From positions 124,001 to 188,000 of the forward strand of contig CAKPIT010000002.1 of NCBI GenBank assembly GCA_934162445.1: 64,000 bases of DNA. The letters are read 5' to 3'. The position numbers and the translations under genes are program-made. The DNA is from an uncultured Bacilli bacterium. GTDB taxonomy: Bacteria; Bacillota_I; Bacilli_A; RF39; UBA660. Within the stretch, counting starts at the first letter, position 1. Every line of letters begins with the position of its first letter. This document shows positions 51,470-58,950 of this stretch, one piece after another. Under the pieces are notes generated by a model, which was not told where the DNA came from, ran no database searches, and saw only the letters and a list, made by a program, of their open reading frames with translations.

Positions 51470-54400
51470 ATTTAGCATTATTAATTAGATAGATGAATTT
51501 AGTAGTTCCTTTGGTATTTTCATCAATCATAGTATAACTTTGATAGTCAATACTTAATTTTTTTAATACTTTGACAGTATCAGCTTTATCTTTTAGAGTG
51601 TTATTAATAAGGTTTGCTATTTTGGTAATTACTTCATTATTGAAAGTATTCATACCATTATCTAAGGTGATGGCTCCTTCTTTTAAGGTGTTAGAACCAT
51701 TATATAGTTTTGTGCTACCAGTTTGAATAGTGTTTAAACCTTGATTTAGGGTGTTTATATTTTGATATAATAAGGTTAAAGCTTGTTTAGTTTTTTCAGT
51801 GGCAATCTTTTTAGTTTCGTTACCAACGATAGTGGCTACACTACTACTTACTTTACGAGCAGTTTCTTCAGCGGTTAGGCTAGCAGTGTTAACTGCAGTT
51901 TGTTTTGTTACTTCTTCCATTAAAAGGAGCATTTGTTTAGCGCTTATTAATGAAGTTAAGTTTTCATTTTGACAGATTGCTTGATTAGTTTCATTGATGT
52001 TATTAGTGGCACAATCGGTAATGATGGTATCAGTAATTCCTAGAGCACTAACGCTATTTAGTCCAGCTTCATATTTTTGATTAATTTCTTGATATTTAGA
52101 AGAATTTTTAAGAGTTAGAAGAGCTTTTGTTGCAATATTATTTTTTTGCTCATCAGTTAAAGTAGCACTTGCTGCTGCTTTTTCAACGATGGTATTTAGA
52201 GTAGATTCATCAATAGCATTTGATTGATCATTATCTAAATCACTTATACTTTTTTCAAGGGCATTTTTAAGAGCTGTAGTGCCTTCATAGGCTTTAGTAA
52301 TCCCATCGTTAAGGTCTTTAGCTCCCTCAGTTGTTTTTATTAATCCTTCTTTTAGACTATTAGTACCACTAGCAAGAGCTTTACTGGCATCTTCAATAGA
52401 GTTTACTTTGTCTAAAATGGTATCAAGCTTATCTAATTTATTAAGATCACTATCTTCTAATAATTTAGGAGTAAGGGCTAAATACATACTGTTTAAATTG
52501 AATTTAGTAGTATTATATTTAATAGTTATAGTGTTAAGATCTTTTAGTTCGTCTAGATCAAGACTTTCTGATAAGCCGGGAGCACTGATAGCAGTGATAA
52601 CGTTGTTAGTTCCTGTGGAAATTACTTTACCAGTACTAACTTCAATATCGCTATTATTTTTAGCGTTAAGGGTTGTTGTAAACATACCAACGAATGGAGT
52701 GTAAACAGCCTTACCATTTACAGTATGTTTTTCATTGTTAGTGAAACTTAAAATAATTTCAATATTTCCTTTTTTGTTTTTCATTTCTTTATAAGTTTTA
52801 ACTTCACCATTTAATTTATAGGTTACATTAACAGTTACGGGAAGATTATTAGTAGTAGTTCCTTCATAGTAAATATCTTTTTTCTTTTTGTTTTCCCATG
52901 TTAATAAATTGTTATTTAGGGTGAATTTTTCATTACCATTTAAATTTTTAATGTTTGAAAGATTTGTTAAGTCATTAAGAGTTTCATTTTTTTCATCATT
53001 AATTAAATGCTCTGTTACACTTACTTTTTTAACCGTACCATTTTGATTTAGTTTAGCATACACTGTTTCGTCTTTAGTCATAGCATAGGTGTTAAAGGGA
53101 AGAGCTAAGATGCTTAACAAAATGACGGTACTGGCTAGTTTAATATTCTTTTTATTTTTCATATTTTTCTCTCCTTTGGTTAATCCTTTTGTACTTTTGC
53201 AGATTAACTTATCAAATATTATTAAGATAGCAGGTAGTATCATTACAACACTAAGCATGCTGATGATAGCACCTCTAGAAATTAAGGTACATAGTGAACC
53301 AATCATTTCTAGTTTTGAATAGACGCCAACGCCAAAGGTGGCGGCAAAGAAACACATTCCTGAGACAAAGATGGAGTTAATGGAATTATCGAGAGTTATT
53401 TTGATAGCACTCATTTTGTCTTTGGTCTTTCGTTCTTCAATATATTTAGTAGTCATTAATATGGCATAATCGATGGTAGCTCCTAGTTGAATGGTACCAA
53501 TAACAATGGATGCAATGAATGGAATAGAGGTGTTGGTATAGTAAGGAACAGCCATATTAGTAAAGATAGCAAATTCAATAACAGCAATTAATAGAACTGG
53601 TAGGGTTGGTGATTTTAAAACGAAGAACATGATAATTAGGATAATGGCAATAGATGAATAGTTAACGTTTTTAAAATCAGTATCACTTATTTCTACTAAG
53701 TCTTTCATTAGGGGACCTTCACCTGCGACAATGGCATGTTTATCATACTTTTTAACAATTTTATTGATTTCAGTAATTTGATTATTTAATTTAGTAGTGG
53801 CAATATCATATTTAGAATTCAAAATAATCAGTTTATATTTGTCACTTTCAAGCATTTTAGTTAAGTTGCTGTCAAATTGATCAAGAGGTATTCCTAGTTC
53901 ACTAATATTAGCATAGCTAAGAGCAAAATCGATACCTTTGATATTTTTAATCTCGTTAGTTAGATCATTTATGTCATCATTACTTAAGTTTTTATCAACT
54001 AAGATCATTTCTGGTGATACTATTTTGTAATCTTTTTTTAGAGTGCTATTAGCAATTGAACTTGGTAAGTTACTTGGTAAGGTTCGATCAAGATTGTAAT
54101 AGACATTCGTTTTAGATTGACCGATTGTTGCTGGTATTAAAAGAATAAGGAAGATAATAAAAATCAATTTATAATGGTTGGTAGTAAAGTTTTTGATATG
54201 AGTAAATTTAGGAAGTAAAACCTTATGAGTAGTTTTGGTTATAGCCTTATCAAAGGCAAGGAGTAAAGCAGGGAAGACAGTGATAACACAGATTACTCCG
54301 AATAAAACACCTTTAGCCATAACAATACCAATATCTTTACCAAGGGTTAGAGTCATGAAACATAATGCTAAGAATCCAGCGATTGTAGTAAGGGAACTAC

Positions 54401-55229
54401 CAGTTACAGCGGTAATGGTTTCTTTAATAGCTTTTTTCATAGCCTCTTCTTTGGTTTTAGATTCTTTTTTACAACTTTCATATTTATGATATAAGAATAT
54501 AGAAAAGTCAGTTGTAACTCCTAATTGTAAGACAGCACTGATGGCTTTAGTGATATATGAAATATTACCTAAGAAGATGTTTGTTCCCATATTAAATAAA
54601 ATAGCGATACCAATATTAATTAGTAATAAGAAGGGAACAAGATATGAGTCTAGGGCTAATAATAAAACAATTAAACAAAGACTAACCGCAATCATAATAT
54701 AAGCCGTTATTTCTTCATTTGATAGATTCATAGTATCAAGAACCATGGCACTCATTCCCGCTACTTTGACATCATCTTTAGTAAGTTTTCTAATTTCTTC
54801 AACAGCATTTAAAGTGGTCTCTTCTGAGGTACCATCTTTAAAAGTAATTAGTAAAAGAGTACTATCTCCTTTAGCAAGACGACTTGTTACTTCGTCTGGT
54901 AACATGTCAAGAGGAATGGTAGTTCCTACTACGTCATAAAGACTTTTGACTTCATTGACACTTTTAATTTTTTTGATTTTTTGTTCTAATTTTAATACAT
55001 CTTTCGCTTCCATATTATCGATTATGGAAATAGAGAAAGCTCCCATATTAAAATCATCAGTTAAGATATTTTCGCCTTTTATAGTTTCAATATCTTTGGG
55101 TAAATAGACTAAAATATCATAATTGATTTTAGTTGCTTTTATTCCAATTAAAGATGGAATTAAAAGTAACAAAGTAATTACTAATATAATAGTTTTGTGT
55201 TTACAGATAAATTCAGTAAATTTGTTCAT
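51468..55229 (-). CDS. MMPL/RND-type exporter fused to secreted repeat protein
   Basis: A 1253-residue protein. Residues 1-685 or so are an MMPL/RND exporter with 12 transmembrane helices in two halves; each half has a large extracellular loop. Residues 690-1253 form a second unit: its own signal-like segment ('KLASTVILLSILALPFNTYA'), a beta domain and a long helical part with repeats like 'LKEGLIKTTEGAKDLNDGI' (YhgE/Pip-type X-hits). The second unit has an internal ATG (53162) with AAAGGAG 8 nt upstream, so it can also be made alone (51468-53162). Start 55229 follows TTGGAGG. The exporter is divergent from a TetR repressor, which probably controls it. Substrate is unknown; drug, lipid or peptide export is possible. 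Confidence 0.85.
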   Translation of the reverse strand: MNKFTEFICKHKTIILVITLLLLIPSLIGIKATKINYDILVYLPKDIETIKGENILTDDFNMGAFSISIIDNMEAKDVLKLEQKIKKIKSVNEVKSLYDVVGTTIPLDMLPDEVTSRLAKGDSTLLLITFKDGTSEETTLNAVEEIRKLTKDDVKVAGMSAMVLDTMNLSNEEITAYIMIAVSLCLIVLLLALDSYLVPFLLLINIGIAILFNMGTNIFLGNISYITKAISAVLQLGVTTDFSIFLYHKYESCKKESKTKEEAMKKAIKETITAVTGSSLTTIAGFLALCFMTLTLGKDIGIVMAKGVLFGVICVITVFPALLLAFDKAITKTTHKVLLPKFTHIKNFTTNHYKLIFIIFLILLIPATIGQSKTNVYYNLDRTLPSNLPSSIANSTLKKDYKIVSPEMILVDKNLSNDDINDLTNEIKNIKGIDFALSYANISELGIPLDQFDSNLTKMLESDKYKLIILNSKYDIATTKLNNQITEINKIVKKYDKHAIVAGEGPLMKDLVEISDTDFKNVNYSSIAIILIIMFFVLKSPTLPVLLIAVIEFAIFTNMAVPYYTNTSIPFIASIVIGTIQLGATIDYAILMTTKYIEERKTKDKMSAIKITLDNSINSIFVSGMCFFAATFGVGVYSKLEMIGSLCTLISRGAIISMLSVVMILPAILIIFDKLICKSTKGLTKGEKNMKNKKNIKLASTVILLSILALPFNTYAMTKDETVYAKLNQNGTVKKVSVTEHLINDEKNETLNDLTNLSNIKNLNGNEKFTLNNNLLTWENKKKKDIYYEGTTTNNLPVTVNVTYKLNGEVKTYKEMKNKKGNIEIILSFTNNEKHTVNGKAVYTPFVGMFTTTLNAKNNSDIEVSTGKVISTGTNNVITAISAPGLSESLDLDELKDLNTITIKYNTTKFNLNSMYLALTPKLLEDSDLNKLDKLDTILDKVNSIEDASKALASGTNSLKEGLIKTTEGAKDLNDGITKAYEGTTALKNALEKSISDLDNDQSNAIDESTLNTIVEKAAASATLTDEQKNNIATKALLTLKNSSKYQEINQKYEAGLNSVSALGITDTIITDCATNNINETNQAICQNENLTSLISAKQMLLLMEEVTKQTAVNTASLTAEETARKVSSSVATIVGNETKKIATEKTKQALTLLYQNINTLNQGLNTIQTGSTKLYNGSNTLKEGAITLDNGMNTFNNEVITKIANLINNTLKDKADTVKVLKKLSIDYQSYTMIDENTKGTTKFIYLINNAK

Positions 55230-55250
55230 TTTAACCTCCAATATATATTA

Positions 55251-55263
55251 TGACTTTAAGTCA
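55251..55263. promoter_or_regulatory. Palindromic operator, copy 1
   Basis: TGACTTTAAGTCA (TGACT-N3-AGTCA) lies between the divergent exporter and tetR genes, 21 bp upstream of the exporter start. It shares its arms exactly with copy 2. Confidence 0.75.
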
Positions 55264-55284
55264 TTTATAATGATAGCATAAAAA

Positions 55285-55297
55285 TGACTAATAGTCA
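55285..55297. promoter_or_regulatory. Palindromic operator, copy 2
   Basis: TGACTAATAGTCA (TGACT-N3-AGTCA) repeats the arms of copy 1, with 34 bp between centres, about three helix turns. It is a probable TetR binding site. Confidence 0.75.
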
Positions 55298-55381
55298 ATG
55301 TTCTTTTCTTGGATGGTGTTTTTTGTTTGACTAACTGTTTTTTAAGTGTTACGATTATGGTGATTAGTGTAGGTGATGTAA

Positions 55382-56011
55382 TTGAAAAATGATAATATAA
55401 TTAAGAAAAGTAAACTTGTGGAAAAGAAAGAGGAGAAGAAACAAAAACTTTTGGAATCTTCATTTAAACTTTTTACAAAAAAGGGAATTAAGAACACATC
55501 GGTTGAAGAAATTACTAATGAAGCGGGGACTGCTAAAGGAACTTTTTATTTATATTTTAAAGATAAATATGAAGTGCAAGATCAGTTAATTATTAGAAAA
55601 AGTAAACAGTTATTTAATGATGCGGTGAAAAGACTAAGTAAAGAAAATATTACGGATTTTTTAGATAGCCTTATTTTTGTAATTGACTATGTTATAGATC
55701 AACTTAATAAGAATAAATTGTTATTGAAGTTTATTAGTAAGAATTTATCATGGGGAGTTTATAATGAGAAAGTTACAAAGATGGTAGATGATAATGCTTT
55801 GGGTGTTCATGAACTTTTTATAAAGGGAATTAATGATAATAAAATTAAACTTAAAAATCCGGATGTTACACTTTATATGATAATTGAACTTGTTAGTTCT
55901 ACTTGTTTTAATTCAATAATTAATAAGGACCCCTTACCAATTGATTTGTATAAACCATATCTTTATAATGTAATTAGAAAAATGGTAAAGGAAGATGATA
56001 ATGAATTTTGA
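55382..56011 (+). CDS. TetR-family transcriptional regulator
   Basis: A 209-residue repressor with the TetR helix-turn-helix near the N-terminus: 'KLLESSFKLFTKKGIKNTSVEEI' and 'EAGTAKGTFYLYFKDKYEVQDQL' (about 20-70). The C-terminal half is a ligand-binding helical domain. The start is TTG at 55382, well spaced from AGGTGA; no in-frame ATG is nearby. The stop is TGA. It is divergent from the exporter, and the two palindromes between them are its likely targets. It overlaps sir2 by about 11 bp. Confidence 0.9.
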   Translation: MKNDNIIKKSKLVEKKEEKKQKLLESSFKLFTKKGIKNTSVEEITNEAGTAKGTFYLYFKDKYEVQDQLIIRKSKQLFNDAVKRLSKENITDFLDSLIFVIDYVIDQLNKNKLLLKFISKNLSWGVYNEKVTKMVDDNALGVHELFIKGINDNKIKLKNPDVTLYMIIELVSSTCFNSIINKDPLPIDLYKPYLYNVIRKMVKEDDNEF

Positions 56012-56729
56012 GTTAAAGGTCTTGAAGTTACAGGAAATGATTGGTGAGGCTACTAACATAGTTTGTCTTACTGGAGCAGGGGTTTCAACGGCGTCTGGTA
56101 TTAAGGATTTTCGTAGTGATGATGGACTTTATAAGATGGTATCTTCGCTATATAAAGATCCCGCTTATATGCTTTCTCATGCTTGTTTTGAAAAAGAACC
56201 GGAAAGATTTTATGAGTTTTATAAAAAGTATATGAATTGTTTGGATAAAAGTCCTAATATTGTGCATGAATACTTAACTAAATTAGAAAAGAAAGGGAAG
56301 CTTAAAGGGATAATTACGCAAAATATTGATGGGTTACATGAGAAGGCTCATTCTAAAAATGTTTATGAGATTCATGGTTCAATTTATCGTAATTATTGTG
56401 TTAAGTGTCATAAATTTTATAGTGCTTCTTATGTATTTGGTTCGAAAGGAATTCCGTTATGTAGTTGTTCTGGAATAGTTAAGCCGGATGTTATCTTGTA
56501 TGGAGAGAGTTTAAATAATTCTTTTAATGAAGCAATTAAGCTTGTTGTGAATGCTGATCTTTTTTTAGTAATTGGGACATCTCTTACGGTTTTTCCGGCT
56601 AGCAGTTTAGTTGATTATTTTCATGGTAAAAATTTAGTTATTATTAATTATGATAAAACTAATTATGATGTTGATGCTAATTTGGTTATTAATGCTGATT
56701 TAGTTAAAGTATTTAAAAAATTAAAGTAA
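56001..56729 (+). CDS. cobB: NAD-dependent protein deacylase (Sir2)
   Basis: A 242-residue sirtuin with the NAD site 'LTGAGVSTASGIKDFRS' (about 20-36), 'TQNIDGLHEKA', the catalytic His in 'EIHGSIY', a zinc pair 'CVKCHKFY' and the second pair 'CSCSG' region, and 'VIGTSLTVFPAS'. It removes acetyl or other acyl groups from lysine in the cytoplasm. Start 56001 follows AAAGGAAG; an ATG at 55995 is possible. It is cotranscribed with the TetR gene. The order tetR-sir2-restriction gene is not a known defence layout, so I treat it as a housekeeping deacylase. Confidence 0.93.
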   Translation: MNFELKVLKLQEMIGEATNIVCLTGAGVSTASGIKDFRSDDGLYKMVSSLYKDPAYMLSHACFEKEPERFYEFYKKYMNCLDKSPNIVHEYLTKLEKKGKLKGIITQNIDGLHEKAHSKNVYEIHGSIYRNYCVKCHKFYSASYVFGSKGIPLCSCSGIVKPDVILYGESLNNSFNEAIKLVVNADLFLVIGTSLTVFPASSLVDYFHGKNLVIINYDKTNYDVDANLVINADLVKVFKKLK

Positions 56730-56762
56730 TATGCTATTATATGGCAAAAAGGAGTTTTAGTG

Positions 56763-57518
56763 ATGGATAAAGAAATTGACAGTGCAATTAGGGAGCTGGT
56801 TTCAAAGTTTAATGATATTTCTTCTAAGGGATGGATTGAGAGTACAAGAAGACATAATACGGGAATTGGCAAAACTTTTGAAGATTTACTCGATAAGCTG
56901 GAAGATAATTTGATGGATCCTGATTATAAGGGGATTGAAGTTAAGACACATCGTAGTAAAAGTAGTTCATTTACAACGTTATTTACGGCTAGTCCTGATG
57001 GTCCTTTTAAAGCTGAGAATTCAAGATTAAGAGAAGAATATGGTCATAAGGATGATGTGAGTGGTTTGAATATTTTACATAGTTCTATTTTTGCTAATCG
57101 TATGACTAATTATTTTAATACTTATAAGTTTCAAATGGAAGTTAATAGACTTGATGAGAAGGTATATTTAAAAATATATGATAACGACGGGAAATTTGTG
57201 GAAAAGACTACTTATTGGACTTTTGATTCTTTGAAGCAGAAATTAAATAGAAAATTAAAGGTGTTGGCATTTATTACAAGTAAAAATAAAGTAGTAGATG
57301 GAAAAGAATATTTTCTTTATGAAAAATGTCGGATTTATAAGTTTAAAGATTTTGAAAAGTTTCTTGATTTACTTGAAGATGGGACTATTATGTTAGATAT
57401 TAGGATTGGTGTATATAAATCTGGTAAAAGTAAAGGAAAAACTCATGATCATGGTACGGGCTTTCGGATTAAAGAGAAGGATATTACGAAGTTATATGAT
57501 GAATATATAGTAGATTAG
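56763..57518 (+). CDS. MvaI/BcnI-family type II restriction endonuclease
   Basis: A 251-residue nuclease. The N-terminus 'SKGWIESTRRHNTGIGKTFEDLL' and the following 'YKGIEVKTHRSKSSSFTTLFT' match the MvaI/BcnI family; the latter contains the PD-(D/E)xK-type catalytic core (D/E-x-K with Glu-Val-Lys). MvaI cuts CCWGG and BcnI cuts CCSGG as monomers, so a CC-N-GG type site is plausible. Start 56763 follows AAAAGGAG. It converges with the methyltransferase gene, from which it is separated by a terminator of 30 bp. Confidence 0.88.
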   Translation: MDKEIDSAIRELVSKFNDISSKGWIESTRRHNTGIGKTFEDLLDKLEDNLMDPDYKGIEVKTHRSKSSSFTTLFTASPDGPFKAENSRLREEYGHKDDVSGLNILHSSIFANRMTNYFNTYKFQMEVNRLDEKVYLKIYDNDGKFVEKTTYWTFDSLKQKLNRKLKVLAFITSKNKVVDGKEYFLYEKCRIYKFKDFEKFLDLLEDGTIMLDIRIGVYKSGKSKGKTHDHGTGFRIKEKDITKLYDEYIVD

Positions 57519-57520
57519 AA

Positions 57521-57550
57521 AAAGGAAGATTAATTAGTTAGTCTTCCTTT
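57521..57550. terminator. Bidirectional terminator of the R-M pair
   Basis: AAAGGAAGA (57521-57529) pairs with TCTTCCTTT (57542-57550) around 12 nt, between the restriction and methyltransferase genes. Confidence 0.85.
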
Positions 57551-58779
57551 CTTAATATTACGATATATTCATGATTCATAGTAGAGACAGTTTTACCTTT
57601 TTGGTTAGTGGGAGCAGTTTTTTTGGGTTGTCTTTTTTTAGGAATATCTCTAATGATAGTTTCAAGATGTGTGAATCCTTGTTGTTCAAAGACATATTTG
57701 GTGAATTCATCAGTAGGTAGTTCAATGTTAGTTACTCTTCTATTGCCAACGACAAAGGCAACGATGCCATGGGGTTTGATAGTTTTACTGATGTTTTCCA
57801 TGGATTTTTTGTAGTCTTTATAAAATGACCAAATTTCTTTTGCTCTTTTCGGTTTTTCTTTATTGATTTCACTGATGATATTATCAAGAGGAAGGTAACC
57901 AGTTTTTTCAATATCAGTAATCGTTCCTCCCATTAATTGATTGTCTAGTTTTCTAGCATCAGTAATACCTAACCATTCATTGGATAAAGTAGAAAATTGG
58001 CCATAGGCTACCGTAGTTCTACTATCACCATAGGGGGGAGAAGTGATAACGATATCAACGCTATTTTCTTTAATTAAAGTGTTAGGTATTTCAGTTATTG
58101 AGTTAAAATTATAAATATGGTGATCAAACTGATTGTTATGATCTTTAAACTGAATATAACCATTAATATTTCGCGTGAGTTTTTCTAAGAATAATTGATA
58201 AGTATCAGGATCCCAAGTTTCAATTTTTTCTTTTTTAATACGATATAGTTTAAATTCATTATTTCTGGTGAGACTGACTTCTCTTAGGGTTTCACTAAAG
58301 GGTACTAAGAAGAAGTTTTTGGTATTCTCATTATCAATAGAATCAATAAAATCTTTGATATGAGATAATTCTTTTATTTGTTTTGGCTTGAACCAAAAAT
58401 CAAGATTGGTAATGGGGGGAGTTTGATAATTATTTTCTTGAGAAGTTTGTAAATATATTTTTAATTTATCTTTTAGAGTAAGTATTTTATTAATATCAAC
58501 TTCTGTTAGTTTGGTTTTACTAATTAATCTTGCAAGGGGATTTAAATCGGTTCCAATACATTTTAGGCCCATAAGGGAACCTTCGACTAAAGAAGTACCA
58601 GTTCCACAGTAAGGATCGAAGAGAAGGTTCATATCATCTGTTTTATAACGTGTTAATATTTCTCTTGCGACTTGAGGAATCATCATGGCTGGATAAATAT
58701 GAAAACTGTGTGTAAATTCTTTGGTATTTGCAGTACTGAAATTCCAATATGAGTCATAATATTTATTTTCTTGTTTCAT
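57538..58779 (-). CDS. Type II DNA methyltransferase (amino-methyltransferase)
   Basis: A 413-residue DNA amino-methyltransferase. The AdoMet motif is 'FDPYCGTGTSLVEGSL' (about 60-75) and the catalytic motif 'ITSPPYGDSRTT' (SPPY, about 252). The order with the AdoMet loop first fits several m4C and m6A enzymes; SPPY is usual for cytosine-N4 methylation, which is also what M.MvaI and M.BcnI make. Start 58779 has GGAGG at 9 nt; the ORF extends a few codons further. It protects the host from the converging nuclease. Both genes look intact. Confidence 0.88.
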   Translation of the reverse strand: MKQENKYYDSYWNFSTANTKEFTHSFHIYPAMMIPQVAREILTRYKTDDMNLLFDPYCGTGTSLVEGSLMGLKCIGTDLNPLARLISKTKLTEVDINKILTLKDKLKIYLQTSQENNYQTPPITNLDFWFKPKQIKELSHIKDFIDSIDNENTKNFFLVPFSETLREVSLTRNNEFKLYRIKKEKIETWDPDTYQLFLEKLTRNINGYIQFKDHNNQFDHHIYNFNSITEIPNTLIKENSVDIVITSPPYGDSRTTVAYGQFSTLSNEWLGITDARKLDNQLMGGTITDIEKTGYLPLDNIISEINKEKPKRAKEIWSFYKDYKKSMENISKTIKPHGIVAFVVGNRRVTNIELPTDEFTKYVFEQQGFTHLETIIRDIPKKRQPKKTAPTNQKGKTVSTMNHEYIVILRKED

Positions 58780-58950
58780 ATTTTCTACCTCCATTATGAT
58801 TATACAGTATAAAAGAAATAAATTCCAGGGATTTTTCTTATTTAATATTATTTATGTTTTTTAGTATTATTAAAATATTTAGTTATTGTTTAATTTTTAT
58901 GCTATAATCAAAATAAGTTAAGATATGAATTATAAAGTGAGTGATGGTAT

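Noticed and set aside
53089..53322. Plus-strand ORFs opposite the exporter
   Set aside because: They have no ribosome sites and mirror the codon pattern of the minus-strand gene.
56001..57518. Sir2 plus restriction gene as a Sir2-based anti-phage system
   Set aside because: The sirtuin is a short, zinc-bearing canonical deacylase without the extra domains of defence Sir2 proteins.
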